NCBI GenBank assembly: GCA_016209685.1
Contig: JACQVQ010000003.1
Location: forward strand, 1 to 64,000
Direction: 5' to 3'
DNA from: Planctomycetota bacterium
GTDB taxonomy: Bacteria > Planctomycetota > Brocadiia > Brocadiales > Bathyanammoxibiaceae
DNA: 64,000 nt
The notes under the pieces are model-generated. The model saw nothing but the letters and a program-made list of their open reading frames with translations, searched no databases and had not been told where the DNA came from. Numbering within the stretch: position 1 is the stretch's first letter; each line of letters begins with the position of its first letter. Both the position numbers and the translations under genes were made by a program. Shown piece by piece: positions 7,787 to 17,405 of the stretch.

Positions 7787-9724
7787 TTATTGACGCCTGG
7801 CTACCTTCAGGGGATGATGAAACCCTAGCCGGTTCCGCTCCGCCATAAAGCGTTTGTATATACCCTCTGCGTTCAGGCCCAGCCCACCGAGTAGTAGCTC
7901 CCTGGGGCCTTGCTCAATGAAGCGGTCCGGGATGCCCGACCTGCGTATCTTACTGGTGTCTCCGCCTTCCTCGCAAACCATCTCCAGGACGGCTGAGCCA
8001 AAACCTCCTGACAGGGTGTGGTCTTCCACTGTGAGTACAAATGGGTGTTCTCTCAGGGCCTCAAGTATTGCGGTCTTATCCAGGGGCTTGGCAAAGCGGG
8101 CGTTAATAACGGCGGCCCCAATACCCTCTGCACCAAGCCTCTCTGCCGCCATGTAGGCAGGATAGACCATGGCCCCGTAAGCCAGGATGACCCCCTCAGA
8201 ACCCTCTTTTAACACCTCCGCCTCTCCTATGGAGAAGGGTCTTGAAGACAGTTCCATCTCCTCATCGGGGACGTTGTCCTTTGGGTAACGTATGGCAGTG
8301 GGGCGGTTGGATTCTACCGCCAGCTTTAACATCTGTTTTAACTCCCGCCCGTCCTTTGGGGCCATGAGGATGATGCCCGGGAGGTGTCTGAGGTAGGCAA
8401 TGTCAAAGACCCCGTGATGGGTGGGCCCGTCGTTGCCCACTAGCCCGGCCCTGTCCATGCAGAAGACTACGGCGTTGTCCCTCTCCTGGAGGCAGACATC
8501 ATGGAAGACCTGGTCGTAGGCCCGTTGTAAGAACGTAGAATATATGGCGGCCACAGGTTTCAGGCCGGTGTACACCAGTCCGTTAGCCAGCCCCACGGCA
8601 TGTTGCTCGCATATCCCCACGTCAAAGTACCTCTCCGGGAATTTTTCCTTAAATGTGGTTAGCCCGGTCCCATCTGGCATGGCCGCAGTGATGGCAACGA
8701 GCTTAGGGTTAGTTTGGGCTAATTCTACCAGGGTCTGGCCAAAGACCTTCGTGTAAGAGGTCTTGGAGGCTTTAGTAGCCTTGGGGGCCTCTACTATCTT
8801 CCCGTTGCAGAGTTGGAAGTCTCCGGCACTGTGGAACCGGGTGGGGTTTTGGGAGGCTGGTTCAAACCCCTTACCCTTCTGGGTGATGGTATGGAGGAGC
8901 ACAGGCCCGGGGAGGTGCTTTATACGGTTTATGGTGCTAATGAGTAGTGGTATGTTATGGCCATCCACTGGACCATAATACTGGAAGCCCAGGTCGGCAA
9001 ATATCTGCCCGGGGGTCATCCCCCTCTTTATGGCCTCTAAAAGGTGTTCCAGGACGTTCTCCACGGGTCTTCCCAGGATGGGGAGGATCTTGAGGATATG
9101 GTGTACCTCCTTCTTTAGGTCGTTGTAGAGGGGGAAGGTACGGAGTTGGATAAAGTACTTGGAGAAGGCCCCGACTGTCTCAGATATGGCCAGTTTATTA
9201 TCGTTAAGGACTACCAGGATGTCCTTCTTCAAATCCCCTGCGTGGTTCAGGGCCTCCAGGGACATGCCGGCCCCGATACCACCGTCCCCCACCACTACCA
9301 CTACCTTTCGCTCTTTACCCTGGAGGGCGTCGCCGCAGGACAGGCCCAGGGAGGAAGAGAGGGCGTTTCCGCTGTGGCCGCAGGTAAATGGGTCGTAAAG
9401 GGGGCTCTCCTTCCTGTCCGGGAAACCGCTTAGCCCCCGGTATTGACGGAGCGTCTGAAAGGCCTCTCTACGGCCGGTTAAGAGCTTGTGTACGTAGCAC
9501 TGGTGGCCCACGTCCCACGTTAACCTGTCTACCTTGAAGTTGAGGCAGTAATGGAGGGCTATGGTCAGCTCCACCACCCCAAGGTTAGAAGATAGATGGC
9601 CAGGGTTTTTTGAGACGACCTCTATAATGGTCTCTCGTATCTCCTCCGCTAACGTGGGGAGTTCTTCCAGGGACAGACACTTCAAATCCTCTGGGCCATT
9701 TATCTTGTCTAGGAGTCTTGTCAT
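7787..9724 (-). CDS. dxs: 1-deoxy-D-xylulose-5-phosphate synthase
   Basis: Thiamine diphosphate enzyme condensing pyruvate and glyceraldehyde 3-phosphate in the first step of the methylerythritol phosphate isoprenoid pathway. Visible: VTWDVGHQCYVHKLLTGR-like segment near residue 70, GDGGIGAGMSLEALNHAG as the TPP motif (about 145), GPVDGHNI, and the transketolase middle domain with FDVGICEQHAVGLANG and CMDRAGLVGNDGPTHHG. The C-terminal transketolase domain contains NARFAKPLD and VEDHTLSGGFGS. Length of 645 residues is typical. It heads the dxs-nadK-korDABC chain, with a GAGGG ribosome site 8 bp before ATG. Its product feeds the polyprenyl synthase encoded at 27141-28130. Confidence 0.95.
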   Translation of the reverse strand: MTRLLDKINGPEDLKCLSLEELPTLAEEIRETIIEVVSKNPGHLSSNLGVVELTIALHYCLNFKVDRLTWDVGHQCYVHKLLTGRREAFQTLRQYRGLSGFPDRKESPLYDPFTCGHSGNALSSSLGLSCGDALQGKERKVVVVVGDGGIGAGMSLEALNHAGDLKKDILVVLNDNKLAISETVGAFSKYFIQLRTFPLYNDLKKEVHHILKILPILGRPVENVLEHLLEAIKRGMTPGQIFADLGFQYYGPVDGHNIPLLISTINRIKHLPGPVLLHTITQKGKGFEPASQNPTRFHSAGDFQLCNGKIVEAPKATKASKTSYTKVFGQTLVELAQTNPKLVAITAAMPDGTGLTTFKEKFPERYFDVGICEQHAVGLANGLVYTGLKPVAAIYSTFLQRAYDQVFHDVCLQERDNAVVFCMDRAGLVGNDGPTHHGVFDIAYLRHLPGIILMAPKDGRELKQMLKLAVESNRPTAIRYPKDNVPDEEMELSSRPFSIGEAEVLKEGSEGVILAYGAMVYPAYMAAERLGAEGIGAAVINARFAKPLDKTAILEALREHPFVLTVEDHTLSGGFGSAVLEMVCEEGGDTSKIRRSGIPDRFIEQGPRELLLGGLGLNAEGIYKRFMAERNRLGFHHPLKVARRQ

Positions 9725-9753
9725 ATTTTTCCCTCTATCAGGCCTTTGGGTTT

Positions 9754-9807
9754 CGCAGGCTGAAGTTACGCCAGGGGCGGGTCTGCCTCTGGCATGACCT
9801 GCGGCTA
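9754..9807 (-). repeat. GTAGCCGC hairpin interrupted at its tip by a 32-bp palindromic module
   Basis: On the minus strand, the arms GTAGCCGCAGG and CTTCAGCCTGCG are separated by 32 bp (9766-9797) that begin TCATGCCAGAGGCAGA and continue into CCGCC...GGCG. An uninterrupted copy of the same hairpin lies at 31934-31956, so the module sits exactly at the hairpin apex. Confidence 0.75.
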
Positions 9808-9940
9808 CAACCTAGGCCGATTTAGCAATATATTTTAATACCCATTTCGTATTTTGCAAGGAGATTGTCTAGAAGTCCGTATGGTATAAAGATGTAGCTG
9901 TTTACTCTCAAAGGAGTTATGGTAGTATTGAAGTTGCCCA

Positions 9941-10732
9941 TTAGTTGCTGTCGTGGAGTACTAGTCTTTTAATTTCCAGCGCCTTTCCAGTGGAGGAGTC
10001 TATAGTAATGATAGCCCCGCTCATCCTCACGTCTTTTTCTGCAACGTCAAAGCGGGTGGGCATCTGGGTAATAATGGCCTTGAGCACCTTATCAATATCC
10101 CTCCCCAGTACAGACTTGTAAGGCCCCGTCATGCCCAGGTCTGTGATGTAGGCGGTGCCATTAGGTAGTATCCTTTCGTCGGCCGTCTGGACGTGGGTAT
10201 GGGTGCCTACCACTGCACTTACTCTACCATCCAGGTACCATCCCATGGCAATCTTTTCAGAGGTAGCCTCGGCATGAATATCTACGATGATGACCTTTGC
10301 CTTTTTGGAGAGCCCCTTCAGTACCTCGTCCACGGCCCGGAAGGGGCAATCTATCGGTTGCATGAATACCCTCCCCAGTAGGTTTATTACCCCTACGGGG
10401 ATACCCGCGTGGCTCTCTACCACCGTCCAGCCTTTACCCAGGGCCATTGGAGAATAGTTAGTCGGTCTGAGGACCCGCGGTTCTGCCTCCAGGAGTTGTG
10501 TAATCTCTTTCTTTTTCCATACGTGGTCTCCTGTGGTTATTACGTCCAGGCCGCAGGCGAAGAGCTTTTTGGCCACCTCCGGGGTGATTCCGGAACCTCC
10601 GGAGGCGTTTTCTCCATTTGCTACGGCAAAGTGTATACCTTCTTTTTGAATGAAGGCAGTCAGCTGCTTTTCCAAAACCTCCCTTCCTGGTCTGCCAACT
10701 ACGTCTCCCAGGACGAGGGTCTTAAATATCAT
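9941..10732 (-). CDS. ymdB: YmdB-type metallophosphoesterase
   Basis: TIGR00282/YmdB family metal-dependent phosphodiesterase, in characterised relatives active on 2',3'-cyclic nucleotides and linked to RNA turnover and cell-fate control. Metal-binding motifs: GDVVGRPGR (residues 9-17), VANGENASGGSG (about 38-49), TTGDHVW (about 66-72), VDIHAEATSEK (about 150) and GTHTHVQTAD (about 176). Length of 263 residues is normal. It follows coaD by 46 bp on the same strand. The partner RNase Y gene is elsewhere in this window (21145). Confidence 0.9.
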   Translation of the reverse strand: MIFKTLVLGDVVGRPGREVLEKQLTAFIQKEGIHFAVANGENASGGSGITPEVAKKLFACGLDVITTGDHVWKKKEITQLLEAEPRVLRPTNYSPMALGKGWTVVESHAGIPVGVINLLGRVFMQPIDCPFRAVDEVLKGLSKKAKVIIVDIHAEATSEKIAMGWYLDGRVSAVVGTHTHVQTADERILPNGTAYITDLGMTGPYKSVLGRDIDKVLKAIITQMPTRFDVAEKDVRMSGAIITIDSSTGKALEIKRLVLHDSN

Positions 10733-10778
10733 ATAGGAGCTCTACGTTTCTTAGAGAGGAGTCCACAGGTTAATCTCT

Positions 10779-11267
10779 TTAGACGGTTTTCTTCTTCAGC
10801 TTAGCAATTAACTGCTTTTCTACCTCTGGAGGGACAAATTTACTTACATCCCCTCCAAGGCTTGCCGCCTCCTTTATTAACCTGGAGTTAAGAAAGGAGT
10901 ATTGCTCGCTTGTCATGACGAAAACCGTTTCCAGGTCGTTCTTGAGGACGCGGTTGGTAAGGGCACGTTGAAACTCCTCCTCAAAGTCGGAGACGGTCCG
11001 TATGCCCCTGAGGATGATGTTTGCATGCTGTCCCTGCACGTAATCTACCAGCATCCCCTTAAAGGCGTCCACTTTTACGTTTTTGAGGTGGTGTGTGTGT
11101 TTCTGTATCATCTGCCTCCGTTCTGCTACGGTGAAGAGGGGCGTTTTAAAGGGGTTTTCACCTATGGCCACTATCAGCTCGTCAAATACCTTACTGCCCC
11201 TCTCAATGAGGTCTAGATGGCCGTATGTCAGGGGGTCAAAAGTACCTGGATAAATTGCCTTGGTCAT
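10779..11267 (-). CDS. coaD: Phosphopantetheine adenylyltransferase
   Basis: Penultimate step of coenzyme A synthesis: 4'-phosphopantetheine plus ATP gives dephospho-CoA. The nucleotidyltransferase T/HxGH motif is GTFDPLTYGHLDLIERG (residues 8-24), and the C-terminal ISSR-type motif is FLNSRLIKE (about 125). LRGIRTVSDFEEEFQ in the middle is diagnostic. Length 162 is standard. It sits 12 bp after lptD and upstream of ymdB, probably in one transcript. Confidence 0.95.
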   Translation of the reverse strand: MTKAIYPGTFDPLTYGHLDLIERGSKVFDELIVAIGENPFKTPLFTVAERRQMIQKHTHHLKNVKVDAFKGMLVDYVQGQHANIILRGIRTVSDFEEEFQRALTNRVLKNDLETVFVMTSEQYSFLNSRLIKEAASLGGDVSKFVPPEVEKQLIAKLKKKTV

Positions 11268-11279
11268 ATAAGTTCTCTC

Positions 11280-14105
11280 CTACGGAGTCGGAGCAAAGGA
11301 GAACGTCTGTCCAACTGGCCTTTTAACGCCTACGGGTGTGATATTGAACCCAAAAGAGGTGTTCTTATTTACTACGTCAAAATTTAGAAAAAGTGAGTTA
11401 TTAAAGTCATGGGAGCGTCTGCCTAGAATTATTGAGGTACCAAGGCTCTGGGCATCTTTAACGGCTCCCGTGAAACTCCGTGGCTTGAAATCATACGTCT
11501 CTCCCACGCTTAGGCTCCATTTTTCTTTTACCACCAAATTTGTACTTACTGACACGGTGGAACTAATATCCCTGATAAAGCGGTAACCCAGGAACTGGTA
11601 CCACTTAGGTGAGTTTTGGAAGGTTATGCCAACGTTGTAGAAGTCAAATCTAAAGTCATCCAGGTTAAACTCACTCCTCTCAGAGGCCAGGGCCAGCCTG
11701 TCTGTCAGTTGAGCCCTAATATCGGGTTGAAGGAAACTATGTTTTTTGGGGATGAGGTATCCCTCGGCATTCCCGACAAAGTGGGTGGTATTTCCTTCTG
11801 GCCCGTCCGACGGGGAGGTTAGGAGGTGTACCTCCATGTCCAGGTCCAGCAGGTCTACCGTCCTTAGCTGGGGTCCCCTGCGGGTCTGGAAGCGGTTCCT
11901 TATCCCGAAGACGAGGGCGTTATATTTGTCCAGTCCATCGGTATGCGCCGAACCTATATTCTGATTGGCTCCGAAGGAGGCGGCGTTAAGCGGCTCGTAC
12001 TGGAGGAGGTGGTCGGCGTTTTTTGTAACCGTTGGGCCTGCCTCCCAGCGGAGGTCCGGTGTGATGACATGCCTTAGTTTGTTTATACGGAGCAGCTTGC
12101 TTTCCGTGCTGTAAATTCGCCAGAAATTGGTACTGGCGTCCAGACCCAGGGAGGTGGCCAGCCTCCCCACAGCTGGACCATCATTAGGTCCCTGGTCCTT
12201 CGTACTTTTACTGTAGGCAGTCACCCTGCTCCCCACAAAGGGTCTAAACTTCATTACCCAGAACTGGAAGGGCCAGCTCAGGGTGTTATCGGTGTCCATG
12301 CGTATGCTGCTTCCTGTGGTCCTCTTGAGTTTTTGGTAGCGGGCAGGGTCCAGGGTCTTCATTTTATCATCTATGCGGAAGTCAAGATACCCAAGCGAGG
12401 ACTGGGAGGATAAGTTCAGCCTATCTTCCCATAGGGGCTGGCTGATTAGTTGGTAGCCTAGCTGGGGCAGGGCCTCTGGTCCTGTATCAAAGCTGTGTAT
12501 CTGTTTCTTCGCTAGGAAGGTAAGGCCTTTATTATCCTGTAACCTCCTGAAGTAGAGGTCGGTCTCCTGCGCCTTTCCCGTTTTAAATTCTGGTTCGTAG
12601 TATTCCCTGAGGAACGCCCTATCGCTCAGATAAGACAACTCGGCGTCTGCCCTCCATTCCTTGTTTATGTGTTGCCTGTGTCGCCAGAGCACCCTTCCCC
12701 TGTTTTCGTGCTGTACGGGGAGTCCTGTTGTCTGGTCGTTTTCGGCATGGTCTTTAACATAGAAGGTCTCCAGGTAGCCATCCATATTGTTGGGGCGCTT
12801 ATAAAAAATCTCTGTCCCTGCCGCCGGTCCCCTTTTGGACAAGTAGTCAAGTTTAACAACCGTGTGCATCCAGCGGTTTAATTCCGGAAAGACGCCCAGG
12901 GCCAGGGGGTCCCATGTGGTAGTCAGGGCGAGTCCAAGCCGGTTAGAACTGCCTGCCCCGAAACCCTTGAAAAAGGAGCTCTTGGTGCGGGTATCGTAGG
13001 TATATTTGGGCAAGTAAGCTATGGGGCGTTCTCCCACACGGAAGGTGTTATGTCTTGCCACTATTTCTGAGTAAGATTCAACAGGTGTCTTCCTCTGGGT
13101 TATGGTTAAATTACGGCTGTTAAAGCGGTAATGCGGTTGGCTGAAGTTGCAGGTGGTAAAGTAGGCGTCTTTTACTATCGTGTGGTCCTGGTCTATCTGT
13201 TTGGCCTCTTTTCCTCCCATATAAATAGGGAGGAAGGGTGGTTCAGGCATTTTGGTCTTTATCCAGGGGTTTATGTATATGGCTTTTTTCTCGGTAAGGC
13301 TCTGGAAGATTTTATCGGCCTTTCTGATGTCCTCTGGGGACTTTAAAATAACGTTCCCCTCCGCATAGAGTTCCTTAAATACGTGTTTTTTCTTTCCGTC
13401 TGATTTCTCTTCCTCAAACCACAGGATGGCATTGTCGGCCTCCATGGTTATAGCGTCTTTCTGCAGCACCACGTTCCCCAGTGCCGTTACTATCCTTTGA
13501 TTCCCCTCCACCCAGCTATCTATATCGTCGGCCACTATGTCTACTGTACCGGGCGCTTTGCCCACATACACCACGGGTTCTCTGGAGGTGAATCCCCCCC
13601 TCCGCTGGTCTCTTATCTCTATCGCCCGCATGTAGGTAGCCGTGGGCTGTACATCCTCATAGGTCAGAACTTTAGTGAGGCGGGGGTTAACCACAATCCC
13701 TGACGCAGTATCCAGGCGGACAAAGAGTTGTTCGTAATGCTGGACGTCCTTGTCCTGTACCAGCGTGACTTTCGTCTCGCAATATACGTCCACCTTTGCC
13801 TCTTTTTGTTGCACGGCCTCCTGTTCGTAGAACAGGAGGGCAGCCTGGTCAGCAGTTATCAGTACCTTTCCCTGGGTAATCCATACATTATTGGAGGCCA
13901 AAAAGACCCTTACTCCTTCTTTTTGCCAGGTGCTTATAGACTCTGCAGTGAGGTTAATGGGGTACGGAGTGGTCTCCAGGGTTATAATCTCCTGAGAGAG
14001 GGCCGAGGGCCCAAAAGTCAACCAGATAGCAAGCCCTAGAACCAGGTAACAGAGCCACTCCCGCTGAAGTGGCAGGACCGCCGACGACGAAAAGGGCGCA
14101 GTCAT
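11280..14105 (-). CDS. lptD: LPS-assembly outer membrane protein LptD
   Basis: Large outer-membrane beta-barrel that receives lipopolysaccharide from the Lpt bridge and inserts it in the outer leaflet. The 941-residue protein has a hydrophobic leader (WLCYLVLGLAIWLTFGPSALS). Two OstA-type jelly-roll stretches follow, with ITADQAALLFYEQE near residue 85 and MEADNAILWFEEE near 225. A long C-terminal barrel has the family signatures TTCNFSQPHYRF and IAYLPKYTYD (about 320-370). It is followed closely by coaD. This is direct evidence for an LPS-type outer membrane. It is somewhat longer than E. coli LptD (784). Confidence 0.88.
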   Translation of the reverse strand: MTAPFSSSAVLPLQREWLCYLVLGLAIWLTFGPSALSQEIITLETTPYPINLTAESISTWQKEGVRVFLASNNVWITQGKVLITADQAALLFYEQEAVQQKEAKVDVYCETKVTLVQDKDVQHYEQLFVRLDTASGIVVNPRLTKVLTYEDVQPTATYMRAIEIRDQRRGGFTSREPVVYVGKAPGTVDIVADDIDSWVEGNQRIVTALGNVVLQKDAITMEADNAILWFEEEKSDGKKKHVFKELYAEGNVILKSPEDIRKADKIFQSLTEKKAIYINPWIKTKMPEPPFLPIYMGGKEAKQIDQDHTIVKDAYFTTCNFSQPHYRFNSRNLTITQRKTPVESYSEIVARHNTFRVGERPIAYLPKYTYDTRTKSSFFKGFGAGSSNRLGLALTTTWDPLALGVFPELNRWMHTVVKLDYLSKRGPAAGTEIFYKRPNNMDGYLETFYVKDHAENDQTTGLPVQHENRGRVLWRHRQHINKEWRADAELSYLSDRAFLREYYEPEFKTGKAQETDLYFRRLQDNKGLTFLAKKQIHSFDTGPEALPQLGYQLISQPLWEDRLNLSSQSSLGYLDFRIDDKMKTLDPARYQKLKRTTGSSIRMDTDNTLSWPFQFWVMKFRPFVGSRVTAYSKSTKDQGPNDGPAVGRLATSLGLDASTNFWRIYSTESKLLRINKLRHVITPDLRWEAGPTVTKNADHLLQYEPLNAASFGANQNIGSAHTDGLDKYNALVFGIRNRFQTRRGPQLRTVDLLDLDMEVHLLTSPSDGPEGNTTHFVGNAEGYLIPKKHSFLQPDIRAQLTDRLALASERSEFNLDDFRFDFYNVGITFQNSPKWYQFLGYRFIRDISSTVSVSTNLVVKEKWSLSVGETYDFKPRSFTGAVKDAQSLGTSIILGRRSHDFNNSLFLNFDVVNKNTSFGFNITPVGVKRPVGQTFSFAPTP

Positions 14106-14309
14106 TTTTTTATAATGCCTCCCTTCGAGGAATTAGAATTATATTTAGCCCCTCAAGGTAAGTCAAACAAAAAGTGGGTTCTAGATAGAGATGTTTTGTC
14201 CATCCAGGTGGGGGACTAAATCAATCCGCCACTGACCGCCAAAAATCTGTTGCCAATGAGCGGGAGGGGGTTAAAATGTAAGTCATCTCTACACCCAAAA
14301 GGATGATTA

Positions 14310-14963
14310 ATGATTAATGGGGTTATCACCGTTTTTTTCTATCTTACGTTTCTGACTATTTCTCTCTGTGCCCAGGCCTCCGAGCAAAACCCAAAACCAC
14401 GCCAGGTGATAGTGAAAACGGAGGTCTCCAGGGGGGCGGAATACCCCCTAAAAGTTACGGGGGTACTCCTTGTAGAGTCCGAGCCAGAAGTAGTATGGGG
14501 CGTACTGACGGATTATGAGCACCTGGAAGGGGTCTTCCCCGGTCTGGTAAAAAGCCAGGTCCTTACGAAGGATGCAGGAGAAGTGGTGGTTGAACAGCGG
14601 TATCGCGGGCTGATATTTTTATCCAGGAGCATGGTATTTGTCAGCCGGGAGGACCCCGTGCGGAGGATAGATTTCCGGCGTCTGAAGGGGAAATCCAGTG
14701 TGGCGGGCTACTGGAGCCTGGAGCCAGTGGCAGGGGGTTTTACCCGGCTGTGTTTAGAGGTGGCAGTAAGGCCGAGGCGGTTCCTTCCCCTATGGATTGT
14801 GGGGGGCATGCTCAAGGACCACGTCCCTCACGGACTCCTATCCATTAGACAAAAAAGCCTGACCAAGCTAAATAAGAACGATTCCGAAGACCCAGAGATA
14901 ATCTACCTGGAGGAAGGACACGAGGAATGGCACGAGGATAACCCTTCCCAGGAGGGCTTTTAG
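14310..14963 (+). CDS. Exported SRPBCC (START-like) lipid-binding protein
   Basis: 217 residues with a signal peptide (VFFYLTFLTISLCAQAS). The mature part matches SRPBCC/START polyketide-cyclase-like proteins: VTGVLLVESEPEVVWGVLTDYEHLEGVFPGL (residues 48-78), RYRGLIFLSRSMVF, RRIDFRRLKG and GGFTRLCLEVAVRP. Members bind hydrophobic ligands in a deep cavity, and exported members are thought to handle membrane lipids. It is divergently oriented from lptD with 204 bp between the two genes. The ligand cannot be told from sequence. The last 20 residues are acidic and low in complexity. Confidence 0.7.
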   Translation: MINGVITVFFYLTFLTISLCAQASEQNPKPRQVIVKTEVSRGAEYPLKVTGVLLVESEPEVVWGVLTDYEHLEGVFPGLVKSQVLTKDAGEVVVEQRYRGLIFLSRSMVFVSREDPVRRIDFRRLKGKSSVAGYWSLEPVAGGFTRLCLEVAVRPRRFLPLWIVGGMLKDHVPHGLLSIRQKSLTKLNKNDSEDPEIIYLEEGHEEWHEDNPSQEGF

Positions 14964-14966
14964 GAG

Positions 14967-14981
14967 TCCGCCTAAGGCGGA
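14967..14981. repeat. TCCGCC-type palindrome
   Basis: 15-bp palindrome TCCGCCTAAGGCGGA just after the stop codon of the SRPBCC gene. It may act as a weak hairpin terminator. Confidence 0.75.
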
Positions 14982-15014
14982 TTAGTTATCGGTTAGCAGC
15001 AGACAACTTTCTGG

Positions 15015-16625
15015 TCATTTAAAGACTGCCAAATACCTCTTGTCTGACGTCAATTCCTTTGTCCGGAGAGAGGAGGTATGTTTTTTCAGGGACTGGTAGT
15101 TTTCTATACTTATGAGGCAGTAGACCCTCTCTGAGGAATCAAGGAAACCAGCCAGAGCGTCTTCCGAGGGGATAGAACGGACGCGGGCATCCGTGTAAAA
15201 GGTATAGTGCAGGGACGGTTCCTTATAAACACCAATAGTCGCACCGTCTTTCGCCAGCTTTTGTATTTCTTTGCATAAGACCTTGGTGGACACCAGGTCG
15301 TTTATCTTCGGTAAGAAATAAATATCCATTGAGACTGCACAGACGCTCAGTGATATGAGGCTGGTGACAAAGAGGAGATGAAGGGATTTATTCCGGAGGC
15401 TTAAGACACCCACTATTGCCAGGAATGCGATACTCACCAGGGTGGCAGTTACTACGTATTGGGTGCTAATAATAGGGTTGTTGGCGGCCTTGCCCGTAAG
15501 GAGCCCAAGGACAACGGCCGTTAGGCACAAGACGTAGGTATATACTCTTGGTTGGCTAATCTGTCTAAGGCTCAAGATGTGCGTGTCAAAGAATTGGGCA
15601 ACCAGGATTGCAAGGGGGGGGTAGATTACGAGGAGGTAGGGGCTTCTCCTCGTAAAGGTCAGGCAGAAACTCAGGAACATGACAACCACCCAGATCACGA
15701 GAAACGTTGCCTTCTTTGACGGTTCCATACCATACGGTACGGGGTCTGACGCCCCATGGGCCTTCCTATTTGAAAAATAGCGATAGAGTACAAGGGGAAA
15801 GAGGAACGACCACGGCGCTGCACCAATAAATATGTCTCCTATGTATGCGGGGATGGCCTCCGGGTGGATATGTTTTTCCTCATATCTTGTGAAATTCTCT
15901 GCCACAAACCCGCCGAAGTAACTACCGCCTGCTTCCATGTAGGCAAGTAGTGCCCAGGTAGAGATGGTCAATAGTATAACGATAATACCTAAGAGGGAAT
16001 CCCTGCTCAGTAGGAATCTCAAGTCGCGGCAGTAAACGAGATAGCAGACTACACTGGCCCCCAGGAAATAGAGGATGAGCGGTCCCTTGGTTAGCATGGC
16101 CAGGCCGGTTATTAGACCCGAGAGGAGCAGGTAGTTCCTCTGCTTATATGTGTGCCCGTAGTAAAATGATGTCAGGGCAGAGGCGATGAGGAAGGTGTTC
16201 ATGGTGTCTAGTCGCACCGCTCGCGCATAGGTGTGAAACTTGGGAGAAGAAGCTAATATCAGGCCGGCTAACAGCCCCGCCCTGGGACCAAAGAGGTGTT
16301 TACCCAGAAAGTAGGTGACCACCACTGTCCCCAAGGCACAGAGGGCAGAAGGTAATCGTGCGGTTAGCTCTGTTACCTGCCCGGTGAACTTACTTATTAA
16401 AGCCACGGCACAAAAGAAGAGGGGTGGCTTGCAGTAATATATCTCTCCATTATAGTACGGCACCACCCAATGACCACCCTCAAGCGTCTCCTTTGCTACC
16501 TGGGCGTAGCGGAATTCTGAACTGATCCACAGGTCGGGTTTGCCCAGGAGGGGGAGATATAAGAGGGACGAGAAGGCAATCAGTATTATGATATGTACCC
16601 TACTGCCCTGCATGGCCCTTATCAT
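15015..16625 (-). CDS. ArnT/PMT-family membrane glycosyltransferase
   Basis: Polytopic protein of the GT-C superfamily that transfers a sugar from a lipid-phosphate donor, as in ArnT-type lipid A or protein modification. The first periplasmic loop carries the catalytic acidic residues in ISSEFRYAQVAKETLEGG and is followed by YYNGEIYYCKPPLFF (ArnT has a comparable YxxKPPL). About 12 hydrophobic segments follow. The frame opens at 16667, but ATG at 16625 has GAGGTG eight bases upstream and starts just before the first membrane segment, so it is preferred (536 residues). It is a single minus-strand gene, back to back with the haem protein gene. Confidence 0.78.
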   Translation of the reverse strand: MIRAMQGSRVHIIILIAFSSLLYLPLLGKPDLWISSEFRYAQVAKETLEGGHWVVPYYNGEIYYCKPPLFFCAVALISKFTGQVTELTARLPSALCALGTVVVTYFLGKHLFGPRAGLLAGLILASSPKFHTYARAVRLDTMNTFLIASALTSFYYGHTYKQRNYLLLSGLITGLAMLTKGPLILYFLGASVVCYLVYCRDLRFLLSRDSLLGIIVILLTISTWALLAYMEAGGSYFGGFVAENFTRYEEKHIHPEAIPAYIGDIFIGAAPWSFLFPLVLYRYFSNRKAHGASDPVPYGMEPSKKATFLVIWVVVMFLSFCLTFTRRSPYLLVIYPPLAILVAQFFDTHILSLRQISQPRVYTYVLCLTAVVLGLLTGKAANNPIISTQYVVTATLVSIAFLAIVGVLSLRNKSLHLLFVTSLISLSVCAVSMDIYFLPKINDLVSTKVLCKEIQKLAKDGATIGVYKEPSLHYTFYTDARVRSIPSEDALAGFLDSSERVYCLISIENYQSLKKHTSSLRTKELTSDKRYLAVFK

Positions 16626-16717
16626 ATCAAACACCTCAGCAAAAGCAAATGCGACACCCCCGTTCAATTAATACAACCTGTAATAACTAACCACTGGCTA
16701 CCGCTGACGGTACCCTA

Positions 16718-16747
16718 TTGACAAAACCATCTGTCTTAACGTACACT
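16718..16747 (+). promoter_or_regulatory. Sigma-70-type promoter for the haem c protein
   Basis: TTGACA (16718-16723), an 18-bp spacer and TACACT (16742-16747), about 43 bp upstream of the ATG at 16791. Confidence 0.6.
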
Positions 16748-16790
16748 ACTTTTTTAAAGCTATCGCAGGAGATTTTTGGGAGGTCTTAGG

Positions 16791-17225
16791 ATGATTAAAA
16801 TGAAGAGACTTTATCTTGCCGCCTTAAGTGGAGTGGGGGTCTTGCTGATTACAGGTTCGGTGGTTTGCGGAGAGGACGTCTTCCGCTCCGCCACGCCTGA
16901 GGTAAAATCTACAATGAAGAAGTTAGATGAGTTCCTAAACAAGGTGGAAGACGCCCTTGTCGCCGGAGACCTTCCCAGGGCATCAAACCTGGCGAAGGAC
17001 TTGGATATGGCCTGCCATAAGCTGTGTGACGTGGACCTCTCAACCGCTAAGCTAACCAGCCCCGAAAAAGAGGAATTCAAGAGGCTAAGAGAGGACTTTC
17101 ACTACAGGATAGAAAGGTTTAGCACCGCCGCCAAGGAATCCTCCACGGATATTGCCCAATTTGAGTTTGAAAAGGCAAGGCAGTCCTGCGGCAATTGTCA
17201 CAAACTCTTCAAAAAGAAGGCATAA
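16791..17225 (+). CDS. Exported single-haem cytochrome c (class II-like)
   Basis: Small exported protein with a signal peptide (MKRLYLAALSGVGVLLITGS, cleavage near VVCGED) and one C-terminal haem attachment site, CGNCH, eight residues from the end. Four predicted helices before a C-terminal CxxCH resemble cytochrome c' (class II). Two further cysteines lie in CHKLCDVD mid-protein. ATG at 16791 has GGGAGG seven bases upstream and a clear promoter, so it is preferred over an in-frame TTG or GTG upstream. An electron-transfer or gas-binding role is inferred; the partner is unknown. Confidence 0.72.
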   Translation: MIKMKRLYLAALSGVGVLLITGSVVCGEDVFRSATPEVKSTMKKLDEFLNKVEDALVAGDLPRASNLAKDLDMACHKLCDVDLSTAKLTSPEKEEFKRLREDFHYRIERFSTAAKESSTDIAQFEFEKARQSCGNCHKLFKKKA

Positions 17226-17246
17226 GGCAGGGGGCTGGGGGACAAG

Positions 17247-17325
17247 GGGAAAATTGTAAAATGCAGATTGGAAATTTTAAAATTTACGATTTGCAATTTC
17301 CAATTTACAATCTCTAGTTCCTATT
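17247..17325. repeat. AAATTGGAAATT-type inverted AT-rich repeat
   Basis: A stretch of AATTGTAAAATGCAGATTGG, AATTTTAAAATTT and its complement CAATTTCCAATTTACAATC forms a long imperfect hairpin. A related stretch lies at 42022-42085. The 247-bp gap to tonB otherwise holds only the promoter at 17406. Confidence 0.65.
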
Positions 17326-17405
17326 TCCCCGTTCCCTAGCCTCTAGCAGGGCTTAACGCCTCCAACACTAAGCTACTAAGCCATCCTACTTTATGGACAA
17401 ATCCA

